Assembly: GCA_963975885.1 (NCBI GenBank)
Contig: CAXBIS010000003.1
Span: 1-64,000, forward strand
Origin: Pseudazoarcus sp963975885
GTDB lineage: Bacteria > Pseudomonadota > Gammaproteobacteria > Burkholderiales > Rhodocyclaceae
Direction: 5' to 3'
Length of the DNA: 64,000 nucleotides
Shown here: positions 8,787 through 18,087 of the stretch, piece after piece
Layout: every line of letters begins with the position of its first letter
Position numbering within the stretch: the first letter of the stretch is position 1
Program-made: the position numbers and the translations under genes
Notes under the pieces: generated by a model
Told to the model about the DNA's origin: nothing
The model's input: only the letters and a program-made list of their open reading frames with translations
Databases searched by the model: none

Positions 8787-10196
8787 ATGAAACCGCGCAC
8801 CTTGTACGACAAACTGTGGGACGCTCACCTGGTTAGGCAGGAGGACAACGGCACGGCGCTGATCTACATCGATCGCCATCTCGTGCACGAGGTCACCAGC
8901 CCGCAGGCCTTCGAGGGGCTCAAGCTCGCGCAGCGCAAGCCTTGGCGCGTGCACTCGATTGTCGCCACGGCCGATCACAACACGCCAACCGATCACTGGG
9001 ATGAAGGCATCAAGGATCCCGTCTCGCGCCAGCAGGTCGAGACGCTCGACGCCAACATCCGCGAGGTTGGTGCGCTCGCTTACTTCCCGTTCCGCGACGA
9101 TCGCCAGGGCATCGTGCACGTGATCGGCCCGGAGAACGGTGCGACCCTGCCAGGCATGACCGTGGTGTGCGGCGACTCGCACACCTCCACGCATGGCGCC
9201 TTCGGCTGCCTCGCGCACGGCATCGGCACATCGGAAGTGGAACACGTGCTGGCCACGCAGTGCCTGCTGCAGAAGAAGTCGAAGAGCATGCTGGTGCGGG
9301 TCGACGGCGAATTGCCGCGTGGTGTGACCGCCAAGGACATCGTGTTGGCGATCATCGGCAAGATCGGAACGGCCGGCGGTACGGGCTACGCGATCGAGTT
9401 CGGCGGCAGCGCGATTCGCGCGCTGTCGATGGAAGGGCGCATGACGATCTGCAACATGGCCATCGAGGCAGGCGCACGCGCCGGCATGGTGGCGGTGGAT
9501 CAGACCACGATCGATTATGTCGAGGGTCGCCCATTCGCTCCGAATGGCGAGGATTGGGACAAGGCCGTGGCCTACTGGCGCACGCTGCATTCGGATGACG
9601 ACGCGGTTTTCGACCGGGTCGTCGAACTCGACGCTGCCACCATCGAGCCGCAGGTCACCTGGGGTACTTCACCCGAAATGGTGACCGAGATCGGCGGATT
9701 CGTGCCCGACCCCGCGACCATCAGCGATCCGGTTCGTCGCGAAAGTACCGAACGCGCGCTCAAGTACATGGGGCTGACCCCGAATACCCCGATGACCCGA
9801 ATCGAGCTCGATCAAGTCTTTATCGGTTCCTGTACCAACTCGCGCATCGAGGATTTGCGCGAAGCCGCCGCAGTGGTGAAGGGTCGGCGCAAGGCCGATA
9901 ATGTGCGCCGTGTACTCGTCGTGCCGGGTTCGGGGCTGGTCAAGGTTCAGGCCGAAAAGGAAGGGTTGGACCGGATCTTTCTTGACGCCGGTTTCGAGTG
10001 GCGCGAACCGGGTTGTTCGATGTGTCTGGCGATGAACGCCGACCGGCTGGAGCCGGGCGAGCGTTGCGCGTCCACCTCGAACCGCAATTTCGAGGGCCGT
10101 CAGGGAGCTGGAGGACGGACCCATCTCGTGAGTCCCGCGATGGCCGCAGCCGCGGCCGTGACCGGGCATTTTGTCGATGTACGCAACATGAACTGA
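8787..10196 (+). CDS. leuC: 3-isopropylmalate dehydratase large subunit
   Basis: 469 aa. With LeuD it isomerises 2-isopropylmalate to 3-isopropylmalate in leucine synthesis. The aconitase-fold [4Fe-4S] ligands are visible as Cys349 in GSCTNSR and Cys410/Cys413 in GCSMC. GDSHTSTHGAFG and the C-terminal STSNRNFEGRQG are typical family motifs. It is followed by a 43-codon lipoprotein gene and then leuD. Confidence 0.97.
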   Translation: MKPRTLYDKLWDAHLVRQEDNGTALIYIDRHLVHEVTSPQAFEGLKLAQRKPWRVHSIVATADHNTPTDHWDEGIKDPVSRQQVETLDANIREVGALAYFPFRDDRQGIVHVIGPENGATLPGMTVVCGDSHTSTHGAFGCLAHGIGTSEVEHVLATQCLLQKKSKSMLVRVDGELPRGVTAKDIVLAIIGKIGTAGGTGYAIEFGGSAIRALSMEGRMTICNMAIEAGARAGMVAVDQTTIDYVEGRPFAPNGEDWDKAVAYWRTLHSDDDAVFDRVVELDAATIEPQVTWGTSPEMVTEIGGFVPDPATISDPVRRESTERALKYMGLTPNTPMTRIELDQVFIGSCTNSRIEDLREAAAVVKGRRKADNVRRVLVVPGSGLVKVQAEKEGLDRIFLDAGFEWREPGCSMCLAMNADRLEPGERCASTSNRNFEGRQGAGGRTHLVSPAMAAAAAVTGHFVDVRNMN

Positions 10197-10209
10197 AAAG
10201 GAGATTGCC

Positions 10210-10341
10210 ATGCAGAAGAAATTCAAAATGATCGCTCTGATTCTCGCCGCAGGCCTGCTGGTCGCCGGTTGCAACACCATGGAAGGTGCCGGCAAGGACA
10301 TCGAGAAAGGTGGCGAGGCCATCCAGAAGTCGGCCAAGTGA
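10210..10341 (+). CDS. Entericidin-like small lipoprotein
   Basis: 43 aa, with AGGAG just upstream. A Lys-rich start and hydrophobic stretch lead to the lipobox LVAGC (Cys21); the mature part is a short helix ending GEAIQKSAK, as in entericidin A/B proteins. Its TGA overlaps the leuD ATG by one base, so it is translated within the leu operon and coupled to leuD. In E. coli entericidins form a toxin/antidote pair linked to stationary-phase lysis, but here a single copy sits among leucine genes. A structural or stress role at the envelope is possible; no function can be stated. Confidence 0.85.
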   Translation: MQKKFKMIALILAAGLLVAGCNTMEGAGKDIEKGGEAIQKSAK

Positions 10342-10979
10342 TGAAGCAATTCGAGACCCTCAATGGTCTCGTCGCTCCCCTGGACCGGGCGAACGTCGAC
10401 ACCGATGCGATCATTCCGAAACAGTTTCTGAAGTCGATCAAGCGCACCGGCTTCGGGCCGAACTTGTTCGACGAATGGCGCTACCTCGATGTCGGCCAGC
10501 CCGGCCAGGATTCCAGCGCACGACCGAAGAACCCGGACTTCGTGCTCAACCAGCCGCGCTATGAAGGTGCGCAAATCCTGCTGGCGCGTGAGAACTTCGG
10601 CTGCGGCAGTTCGCGCGAGCATGCTCCCTGGGCCCTTGAGGATTACGGCTTCCGGGTGATCATCGCCCCGAGCTTTGCCGAGATCTTCTTCAACAACAGC
10701 TTCAAGAACGGGCTGTTGCCGATCGTGTTGCCAGTGCAAACGGTCGATGAGCTGTTCCGCGAGTGCGAGGCCACCGCAGGCTATCGGCTGCTGATTGACC
10801 TGGCCGCCCAGACGGTGACCCGTCCCGACGGGACAAGGATCACCTTCGAGGTCGATGCCTTCCGCAAGGAGTGCCTGCTCAACGGCTGGGATGATATCGG
10901 GCTGACCCTGCTCCATGGCGACGAGATCAAGGCCTTCGAGGCGCGTCGACGCGCCGAGCATCCGTATTACTTTTCCTGA
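10341..10979 (+). CDS. leuD: 3-isopropylmalate dehydratase small subunit
   Basis: 212 aa. It is the swivelling small domain of the LeuCD isomerase. GLVAPLDRANVDTDAIIPKQFLK near the N-terminus and the loop ENFGCGSSREHAPWAL are diagnostic. The start ATG overlaps the stop of the entericidin-like gene (TGATG), so it probably relies on re-initiation. The open frame extends upstream through that small gene in another reading frame, which I do not accept as leuD. Confidence 0.96.
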   Translation: MKQFETLNGLVAPLDRANVDTDAIIPKQFLKSIKRTGFGPNLFDEWRYLDVGQPGQDSSARPKNPDFVLNQPRYEGAQILLARENFGCGSSREHAPWALEDYGFRVIIAPSFAEIFFNNSFKNGLLPIVLPVQTVDELFRECEATAGYRLLIDLAAQTVTRPDGTRITFEVDAFRKECLLNGWDDIGLTLLHGDEIKAFEARRRAEHPYYFS

Positions 10980-11017
10980 GCCGTGAGCCGGCTCGGGACG
11001 ACTGGAGAAGCACCCCG

Positions 11018-12070
11018 ATGAAGATCTGCATTGCCCCGGGCGACGGTATCGGCCCGGAGATCATGGCTGAGGCGGTCCGCGTGCTCAAGGCGCTGGACCT
11101 GAAGATGGAGTTCGAGGAAGCCCTGGTGGGCGGCTGCGCGGTGGACGCCTCGGGCGATCCGCTGCCCGAGGCGTCGCAGAAACTCGTGCGCGAGGCCGAT
11201 GCGATCCTGCTGGGCGCCGTCGGCGGTCCCAAATGGGACGCCAATCCGCGCGAGCAGCGTCCTGAGCGCGGTCTGTTGCGCATCCGCAAGGATCTCAACC
11301 TGTTCGCCAATTTCCGTCCGGCGATCCTCTATGCCGAACTCGCCAACGCCTCCTCGCTCAAGCCGGACATCGTTGCCGGCCTGGACATCCTGATCGTGCG
11401 CGAACTGACGGGCGACATCTACTTCGGTCAGCCGCGCGCGATCGAGATGCGTGACGGCGAGCGCTTTGGCTTCAATACCATGCACTACTCGGAGAGCGAG
11501 ATCCGCCGCATCGGCCGCGTCGCCTTCGAGGCCGCGCGCAAGCGCAACAAGCGCCTGTGCTCGGTCGACAAGATGAACGTGCTCGAGACCTCGCAGCTAT
11601 GGCGCGACGTGATGATCGAACTCGAGCCCGAGTACCCGGATGTCGAACTGTCCCACATGCTCGTCGACAATGCGGCGATGCAGCTGGTGCGCAATCCCAA
11701 GCAGTTCGACGTGATCGTCACCGGCAACATGTTTGGCGACATCCTGTCCGACGAGGCCGCGATGCTCACCGGCTCGATCGGCATGCTGCCGTCGGCTTCG
11801 CTTGATGAGAACAGCAAGGGCATGTACGAGCCCTCGCACGGCTCGGCACCAGACATCGCCGGCAAGGGGCTGGCGAACCCGCTGGCGACCATCCTGTCGG
11901 CGGCGATGATGCTGCGCTACACCTTCGCCCTCGACGAGCCCGCGCAGCGCATCGAGAACGCGGTGCAGAAGGTGCTCTCGCAGGGTTATCGCACCGCAGA
12001 CATCCACGAGCCGGGGCTCAAGCGTGTCGGTACCACGCAGATGGGCGACGCCGTCCTCGCGGCCCTGTGA
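11018..12070 (+). CDS. leuB: 3-isopropylmalate dehydrogenase
   Basis: 350 aa. It oxidises and decarboxylates 3-isopropylmalate with NAD+ in the third leucine step. GDGIGPEIMAEAVRVL starts the protein; the metal/substrate region VTGNMFGDILSDEAAMLTGSIGMLPSASL and the adenine-binding YEPSHGSAPDIAGKG region are clear. It lies 38 bases after leuD with a GGAGAAG site before the ATG. Confidence 0.97.
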   Translation: MKICIAPGDGIGPEIMAEAVRVLKALDLKMEFEEALVGGCAVDASGDPLPEASQKLVREADAILLGAVGGPKWDANPREQRPERGLLRIRKDLNLFANFRPAILYAELANASSLKPDIVAGLDILIVRELTGDIYFGQPRAIEMRDGERFGFNTMHYSESEIRRIGRVAFEAARKRNKRLCSVDKMNVLETSQLWRDVMIELEPEYPDVELSHMLVDNAAMQLVRNPKQFDVIVTGNMFGDILSDEAAMLTGSIGMLPSASLDENSKGMYEPSHGSAPDIAGKGLANPLATILSAAMMLRYTFALDEPAQRIENAVQKVLSQGYRTADIHEPGLKRVGTTQMGDAVLAAL

Positions 12071-12103
12071 TCCAGGGCGAAACGACAAAGCAGGGGAAGT
12101 GAA

Positions 12104-13234
12104 ATGAACAAGGTTGGACTGGTCGGCTGGCGCGGCATGGTGGGTTCCGTGCTGATGCAGCGCATGGAAGAAGAGGGTGATTTCGCCCACATCGAACCGG
12201 TGTATTTCTCGACTTCGAATGCCGGCGGCAAGGCGCCGGCATTCGGCGGCAAGGCAGGCGGCACCCTGCAGGACGCCTCCGACATCGATGCGCTGGCCGC
12301 TTGCGACATCGTCGTTAGCTGCCAGGGTGGCGATTACACCAAGGAAGTCTTCGAGAAGCTGCGCGCGAGTGGCTGGAACGGACACTGGGTCGACGCGGCC
12401 AGCACCTTGCGCATGGCCGACGACGCGGTGATCGTGCTTGACCCGGTCAACCGCGACGTCATTGACGTGGCACTGAACAAGGGCAATCGCAACTGGGTCG
12501 GTGGCAACTGCACGGTATCGCTGATGCTCATGGGCCTGGGCGGGCTGCTGCGTGCCGATCTGGTCGAGTGGATCTCGGCCATGACCTATCAGGCGGCCTC
12601 GGGGGCGGGTGCGCAGAACATGCGTGACCTGATCACGCAGATGGGCATGCTGCGTGACGCCGTGGCCGACGAACTGGCCGATCCGCGTTCGGCGATCCTC
12701 GACATCGACCGCAAAGTCATCGAGACAATGCGTTCGTCCGAATTTCCGGTGCAGAACTTCCGCGGTGCGGCGCTCGCCGGCAGCCTGATCCCGTGGATCG
12801 ACGTGCCGGTCGAGCACGGGCAGTCCAAGGAAGAGTGGAAGGGTGGCGCCGAGTGCAACAAGATTCTCGGCCGTCCCCCCTTCCGCAGCCCGGGCAGCGT
12901 GCCCATTGACGGCGTGTGCGTACGCATCGGTGCGATGCGCTGTCATGCACAGGCGCTCACGATCAAGCTCAAGCGTGACGTGCCGATGGCTGAGATCGAG
13001 CGGATCCTCGGCGAGGCCAACGACTGGGTCAAGGTCGTTCCGAACGAGCGCGAAGCCACCGAGCGCGCGCTCACGCCAGCGGCGGTCACCGGCACGCTGT
13101 CGGTCCCCGTCGGGCGTTTGCACAAGATGGCGATGGGGCCGGAGTATCTGAGTGCCTTTACCGTTGGCGATCAGTTGCTGTGGGGCGCGGCCGAGCCGCT
13201 GCGCCGCATGCTCGGCATTTTGCTCGGACGCTGA
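12104..13234 (+). CDS. asd: Aspartate-semialdehyde dehydrogenase
   Basis: 376 aa, the longer Gram-negative type. It reduces aspartyl phosphate to aspartate semialdehyde, the branch point to lysine, diaminopimelate (see dapB), methionine (see metZ) and threonine. The NADP loop GWRGMVGSVL is at 8-17 and the catalytic cysteine is C136 in GGNCTVSLM. A GGGGAAG site precedes the ATG, 33 bases after leuB, so it is probably part of the leu transcript. Confidence 0.97.
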   Translation: MNKVGLVGWRGMVGSVLMQRMEEEGDFAHIEPVYFSTSNAGGKAPAFGGKAGGTLQDASDIDALAACDIVVSCQGGDYTKEVFEKLRASGWNGHWVDAASTLRMADDAVIVLDPVNRDVIDVALNKGNRNWVGGNCTVSLMLMGLGGLLRADLVEWISAMTYQAASGAGAQNMRDLITQMGMLRDAVADELADPRSAILDIDRKVIETMRSSEFPVQNFRGAALAGSLIPWIDVPVEHGQSKEEWKGGAECNKILGRPPFRSPGSVPIDGVCVRIGAMRCHAQALTIKLKRDVPMAEIERILGEANDWVKVVPNEREATERALTPAAVTGTLSVPVGRLHKMAMGPEYLSAFTVGDQLLWGAAEPLRRMLGILLGR

Positions 13235-13466
13235 GTGGCCGGCGCGGCGTGTCGTCAATGCGACACACGTCGCATCGGCTGGGCGCCCGCGTGTTGCGTT
13301 CCAGTCTGCATTCGCGTATCAAAATGCCAATTGAAAGTGCAAGTTGCTGCGTGAAGTTAAAGAAGATGCTAGATTGCGCTGAACATGCGGGGCGAGTAGT
13401 CGTGTCCGCGTGTCCGGGCCTGAGGCCACTTTCCGTCCTACCGGGCGCTTGAACACGACGATCGCT

Positions 13467-16001
13467 ATGAACAAATCGCTCAGGGTATCTGTCCTCGCAG
13501 CCGCTATCGCTGCGACGCTCCCGTCATGGGTCGGTGCCGCCGGACTCGGCGGCATCAATGTTTTCAGCGCCCTAGGGCAGCCACTGCGAGCCGAGATCGA
13601 GCTTCAGGCCGCATCGGACGAGCTGGACGGCATGACCGCGCTGGTGCCGGGGCCGGACATTTTCCGCGAAGCTGGCCTGCCGTACTCGAACCTGATGCAG
13701 GACCTCGAGATCACGATCGACCGCTCCTCGACGCGGCCGGTTCTGCGCGTAAACAGTCGACGCGCGGTGAATGAACCCTTTGTCGACATCCTGGTTGAGC
13801 TGAGCTGGTCTGCGGGCAGGGTGACGCGCGAGTACACCTTGCTGCTCGATCCGGTGGAGCGGCGACCGGTTGCTGCAGCGCGTGGCCAGACCCAGGCTCA
13901 AACCCAGGAGCCGACGGTAGCCGGCGGCCTCTCCGGTGTGCATCGCGTACGCAATGGCGAGACCCTGCATCGCATCGCGATGCAGTACATGCCGGAGGGT
14001 GCGCACCTTGAGCAGATGCTCATCGCACTGTTGCGCGCCAACGAGAACGCTTTTGCCGACGGCAACATCAATCGCCTGCTCGCCAATTCGCGACTGGACA
14101 TCCCGGACGAGGATGCCGTTGCCGCGGTCGGCGTGATCGAGGCGCAAGAGCAAGTGCGCGCCCAGGCCCGGGCCTTCGAGGCCTACCGCAGGCGCGTTGC
14201 GGGTGCCGCAGCTTCACGACCCCCATCGTCTGAACCGACGCCTTCGACGCAGCGCGAGGGGCGGGTCGAACCTCGCGTCGAGGAAGTGGTGCGCGGCGAA
14301 GGTCCGCGCGATCAGGTCCAGGTTTCCGGCGCGCCGATTCCGCAGGCACCCGCACAGGCGGACGCTCCTGCGGCGGCGGATATTCCTCCGCCGGTAGCAC
14401 CGGGTGCTGTCGCGGCCGAGGAAGATCTGGTCGCGATTTCGCGCCAGCTCGACGAAGCGAACAGTCGCATCGCCGAGCTTGAGACAACGATCCGGGACAT
14501 GCAGCGCGCGTTCGAGATGAACAACCGGCTGCAGGCCGAACGCGAGGGCGCCTCGGTTGCCTCCGATGCGCCTGCGGCCGAGGAAAGTCGGCGACCCGCA
14601 CCTCGTCCGGCCGCGCCGCCGCCGACTCCGGTTGCGGCACAGCCTTCGATGCTTGAATCGCTCGCCGCCAATCCGATGCTGCTCGCGGGGGGTGCGCTGG
14701 TGCTGGCCCTGCTGGCGCTGCTTGGCATCCGCATCGCACGGCGTCGGCGCGAGGAGGCCGAGTTCATGGACTCGCCGGCCTATGCGGAGCCGCATGGCGA
14801 CTCGCCTTCGGCAGTGAGCGTGCCTGCCGGCGAGCGCGTCGATACGGATACTTCGTCCAACGGTCCGTCGAGCGTACTCGACACCGATTTCAGCCAGACG
14901 GGCCTGTCGGCGATCGACGCCAATGAGGGCGTCGACCCTGTCGCCGAGGCCGATGTCTATCTGGCCTACGGACGGGATGCCCAGGCCGAGGAAATCTTGC
15001 TTGACGCTCTCAAGGTCGATGCGTCGCGCCATGCGATCTACCTGAAGCTTCTCGAAGTTTATGAGCAGCGTGGCGACCGCAAGCAGTTCGAGGCGATCGC
15101 GACCGATCTGTTTGGCCGTACCGGCGGTGAGGGCGCGGACTGGCAAAAGGCCGTTGTGATGGGTCAACGCATCGACCCGGATAATCCGCTATACGGCGGT
15201 TCGGGCAGCACCACGGTGCCACCGGCCGGCGGCGCACTTGGAGGCGCAGCGGCAGCGGCTGTGGGGGCGGCAGCGATCGCGGAGGAGAGCAAGGCGGACG
15301 ACGCACCGGATGCAGCTTTGCCGGAACTCGATGTGCAGCCCGATGGGCAGGACTTGTCGGAGCCGGAGGAGCAAGACGAACTCGCGTCGCTGGATTTCGA
15401 TCTCGACTCGGTTGCCGAAGAGCCGGAGACCGTTGCTCCCGCCGATTCCGACGATACGACCGCGACGAGCAGCGATGATGAAAACATGCTCGCGTTCGAT
15501 CTGGACCTGGGTGACGACACGCCGGCGGAGCCTCCCGCCGTGCCGGGGTCCGACATCGATCCCGACGCCGCGCCGATCGCATCCGAAGACGAGATGCCGT
15601 CGACCGAGGAGTCGACGTACATGGATCTGGAAAAGACCGAGTTCGACGCCAACGTGCTCGATTTCGATCTCGACCTGAGTTCGCCGGCCGACGATGAGGT
15701 CGGGCACGCGTCGTCGGAAGGCGACATGGATCTGTCTACCGTTGATCCGAATCTCGACGAGTTGCAGGCGAGCGCCCCGACGTCGGCGGACCAGGCGCAG
15801 GAGGACGAGTCGGTCGGCGTGGTGCCCGATTTCGCTGCGGAGGATGTTCAGCGCGAGATGGATACCAAACTCGAACTGGCCCGCGCCTATGACGAAATGG
15901 GCGATCGGGAGGGGGCGCGCGAGTTGCTAGAGGAAGTCCTCAAGGAAGGATCGCCCGAGCAGCGTGAGGCGGCCGAGCGCATGATCGAGAAGCTCGCATG
16001 A
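13467..16001 (+). CDS. fimV: FimV/HubP-like polar peptidoglycan-binding protein
   Basis: 844 aa. A signal peptide (1 to about 24) leads into a periplasmic domain, a LysM peptidoglycan-binding module at about 158-212, a coiled-coil/proline-rich linker, one membrane span at about 402-424 and a long acidic cytoplasmic part. The last 45 residues form the conserved TPR-like FimV C-terminal domain. The acidic part repeats an F/L-DLDL motif at least three times. FimV organises the cell pole and is needed for type IV pilus function and twitching. I chose the ATG at 13467 because the signal peptide starts there; a GTG at 13410 would add non-signal residues. The 232-base gap upstream holds only a weak promoter-like TTGAAA-N17-AAGTTA (13331-13359). 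Confidence 0.9.
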   Translation: MNKSLRVSVLAAAIAATLPSWVGAAGLGGINVFSALGQPLRAEIELQAASDELDGMTALVPGPDIFREAGLPYSNLMQDLEITIDRSSTRPVLRVNSRRAVNEPFVDILVELSWSAGRVTREYTLLLDPVERRPVAAARGQTQAQTQEPTVAGGLSGVHRVRNGETLHRIAMQYMPEGAHLEQMLIALLRANENAFADGNINRLLANSRLDIPDEDAVAAVGVIEAQEQVRAQARAFEAYRRRVAGAAASRPPSSEPTPSTQREGRVEPRVEEVVRGEGPRDQVQVSGAPIPQAPAQADAPAAADIPPPVAPGAVAAEEDLVAISRQLDEANSRIAELETTIRDMQRAFEMNNRLQAEREGASVASDAPAAEESRRPAPRPAAPPPTPVAAQPSMLESLAANPMLLAGGALVLALLALLGIRIARRRREEAEFMDSPAYAEPHGDSPSAVSVPAGERVDTDTSSNGPSSVLDTDFSQTGLSAIDANEGVDPVAEADVYLAYGRDAQAEEILLDALKVDASRHAIYLKLLEVYEQRGDRKQFEAIATDLFGRTGGEGADWQKAVVMGQRIDPDNPLYGGSGSTTVPPAGGALGGAAAAAVGAAAIAEESKADDAPDAALPELDVQPDGQDLSEPEEQDELASLDFDLDSVAEEPETVAPADSDDTTATSSDDENMLAFDLDLGDDTPAEPPAVPGSDIDPDAAPIASEDEMPSTEESTYMDLEKTEFDANVLDFDLDLSSPADDEVGHASSEGDMDLSTVDPNLDELQASAPTSADQAQEDESVGVVPDFAAEDVQREMDTKLELARAYDEMGDREGARELLEEVLKEGSPEQREAAERMIEKLA

Positions 16002-16018
16002 TCGTTGTGCGCCATTCG

Positions 16019-16062
16019 GCCGGCGGCGCCTGCCACGCAGGTCCCGCCGGCTGATCTTTTTT
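16019..16062 (+). terminator. Intrinsic terminator after fimV
   Basis: GCCGGCGG (16019-16026) pairs with CCGCCGGC (16044-16051); an inner CCTGC/GCAGG stem closes on CAC. A run of six T follows at 16057-16062. It ends only 4 bases before the ATG of the next gene. Confidence 0.75.
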
Positions 16063-16066
16063 CATC

Positions 16067-16669
16067 ATGCATTCCGGTCTGCTGGTCTTTCTGTGGCTGC
16101 TCGCCGTTGCGAGCCTTCAATTTTTCGATCTTGCCGCGCTCACTGCGGTGCTCGTCGCGAGCGCAATCGCGACGGCGTGCTGCGCGCCGGTGCGTGGCAA
16201 GCGCCTGGTCAAGCGCGTGCGTTTCATCCTGATCGCGATCGTTATCCTGTTCGCCGGTTTCACCCCCGGCGAAGCCGTATTCATCGACTGGCCGAGCATC
16301 AGCCCTTCGCGCGAAGGTGTGGTGCTCGCCTATGAGCATGCTGCGCGGGTGGTCGTGGTCGTGCTGTTCGTCGCGCTGCTCATGGAGTACCTGCCTGCCA
16401 CCCGTCTGGTCGGTGCGCTGCACGCGTTGTTGCGCCCCCTGCATGCCTTGGGTGTGCCGGCCGATCGCGTCGCCGTGCGCACCTTGTTGGTGCTGCGGTT
16501 TGTGGAGGCGGAGAAGCCGCCGCGCTGGGACCACTGGATCAGCGATGATTCGAACGATCTGCATGAGGCCATCGCGGTTGAACGGCAAAGTTTCGGCCCC
16601 TTTGATCGAGTCGTGATCGGAGTGCTTGTGCTGTTCGCCTGCGTGCTGCTGTGGTGGGGGCTGAAGTGA
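16067..16669 (+). CDS. Small EcfT/CbiQ-like integral membrane protein
   Basis: 200 aa with about four to five hydrophobic segments. The stretch LPATRLVGALHALLRPLHAL followed by GVPADRVAVRTLLVLRFVEA resembles the coupling helices of EcfT/CbiQ transmembrane proteins of ECF importers, but no ATPase or substrate-specific subunit is nearby. The protein is short for EcfT (usually about 250 aa). No Shine-Dalgarno is visible because a terminator T-run occupies that position. Its stop overlaps the truA start. The function is unknown; the EcfT similarity is my reading and needs a profile search. Confidence 0.6.
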   Translation: MHSGLLVFLWLLAVASLQFFDLAALTAVLVASAIATACCAPVRGKRLVKRVRFILIAIVILFAGFTPGEAVFIDWPSISPSREGVVLAYEHAARVVVVVLFVALLMEYLPATRLVGALHALLRPLHALGVPADRVAVRTLLVLRFVEAEKPPRWDHWISDDSNDLHEAIAVERQSFGPFDRVVIGVLVLFACVLLWWGLK

Positions 16670-17460
16670 GGGTCGCGTTTGGTGTCGAGTATGCCGGGGA
16701 TGCGTTCGAGGGCTGGCAGAGCCAGAAGCATGGACGCACGGTGCAGGATCACCTTGAGCGGGCGATTGCGCAGATTGCCAACCATCCGGTCCGGCTGCAT
16801 TGCGCCGGCCGGACGGATACCGGCGTGCATGCCACGGCCCAGGTGGCGCACTTCGACACCGACGCTTCGCGTCCGGTGTCGGCCTGGGTGCGCGGCGTCA
16901 ATACCCGGCTCGACGTGCCGATATCCGTGCGCTGGGCGGTCGAGGTTGCAGATGACTTCCACGCGCGTTATCTGGCGATGGCGCGCCGCTATCGTTACGT
17001 ATTGCACAATGCAGCCACACGACCGGCCCTGCTGGCCCGGCGCGCGGGCTGGTTTCATCTTCCGCTGGACGTCGACGCGATGGCTCGCGCGGCCGCAAAA
17101 CTGGTCGGCAGGCACGATTTCACTTCATTCCGGGCAACCGGCTGTCAGGCGAAGTCGGCCATACGCCTCATGCACGCCACGAGCGTCGTGCGCGACGGTG
17201 AGTTTCTGGTGTTCGATTTCTACGCCAACGGATTCCTCCATCACATGGTGCGCAACCTGGTTGGTGCGCTGGTCTATGTCGGCAAGGGAACACATCCACC
17301 GGAGTGGATCGACACCCTGCTGACCGTTTGCGATCGCAGCCAGGGTGCTCCGACCTTCCCAGCCGACGGGCTCTATCTGTGCGGTGTGGATTACCCGTCG
17401 CGATGGCCGCTGCCCGGGGATGGGCGTATCATCGCCATTCCGCGTTTTCCGCTCGTCTGA
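16666..17460 (+). CDS. truA: tRNA pseudouridine synthase A (positions 38-40)
   Basis: 264 aa from the GTG at 16666. It converts uridines 38-40 of the tRNA anticodon stem to pseudouridine. The catalytic aspartate is D51 in GRTDTGVHA. The start GTG overlaps the stop of the upstream membrane-protein gene, and a GGTGGGGG stretch sits at ribosome-binding distance; an in-frame GTG 15 bases earlier is possible. trpF begins at the very next base after the stop. Confidence 0.95.
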   Translation: MRVAFGVEYAGDAFEGWQSQKHGRTVQDHLERAIAQIANHPVRLHCAGRTDTGVHATAQVAHFDTDASRPVSAWVRGVNTRLDVPISVRWAVEVADDFHARYLAMARRYRYVLHNAATRPALLARRAGWFHLPLDVDAMARAAAKLVGRHDFTSFRATGCQAKSAIRLMHATSVVRDGEFLVFDFYANGFLHHMVRNLVGALVYVGKGTHPPEWIDTLLTVCDRSQGAPTFPADGLYLCGVDYPSRWPLPGDGRIIAIPRFPLV

Positions 17461-18087
17461 ATGCACCGTACCCGAGTCAAGATCTGCGGCCTGACGCGCG
17501 TCGAGGATGTGCGCGCAGCGGTCGATGCCGGCGCCGACGCGATCGGTCTGGTCTTCTATCCGCCCAGCGCGCGCTGCGTGACGGTGGAGTGTGCGGCGGA
17601 GCTGGCTGCCGCCGTGCCGCCGTTCGTCAGCGTGGTGGGCCTGTTCGTCAATCCCGAGGAAATGTTCGTGCGTGAGGTGCTCACACACGTACCGCTGCAT
17701 GTGTTGCAGTTCCATGGCGACGAGGCGGAGCCCGATTGCGCGCGCTTCGGCCGGCCTTGGTTCAAGGCCGCGCGGGTGAGGGCAGGGCTCGATCTGCTAG
17801 AATTCGACGCTCGCCATGGTCGCGCCTCCGGGATACTGCTCGACGCCTTCGTCGAAGGCTACGGTGGCAGCGGCAAGGTCTTCGACTGGTCGCTGATTCC
17901 ACAAGGAATGAACCGTCGCCGGCTGATCCTGTCAGGTGGGCTGGACGACGACAACGTCGCCGATGCGGTGCGCAGGGTGCGTCCGTGGGCGGTCGACGTC
18001 TCGAGTGGCGTCGAAGTGCAAAAGGGTATCAAGAGCGCGGAAAGGATTGCCGCGTTCATCGCTGGAGTTCGAAATGCAGATGGCTGA
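17461..18087 (+). CDS. trpF: Phosphoribosylanthranilate isomerase
   Basis: 208 aa (beta/alpha)8 barrel. It isomerises N-phosphoribosylanthranilate in tryptophan synthesis. The N-terminal RVKICGLTRVEDVRAAVDAGADAIG carries the catalytic cysteine, and LDAF, LSGGLDDDNV and VDVSSGVE are the family motifs. It abuts truA with no gap and overlaps trpB by 14 bases. Confidence 0.96.
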   Translation: MHRTRVKICGLTRVEDVRAAVDAGADAIGLVFYPPSARCVTVECAAELAAAVPPFVSVVGLFVNPEEMFVREVLTHVPLHVLQFHGDEAEPDCARFGRPWFKAARVRAGLDLLEFDARHGRASGILLDAFVEGYGGSGKVFDWSLIPQGMNRRRLILSGGLDDDNVADAVRRVRPWAVDVSSGVEVQKGIKSAERIAAFIAGVRNADG

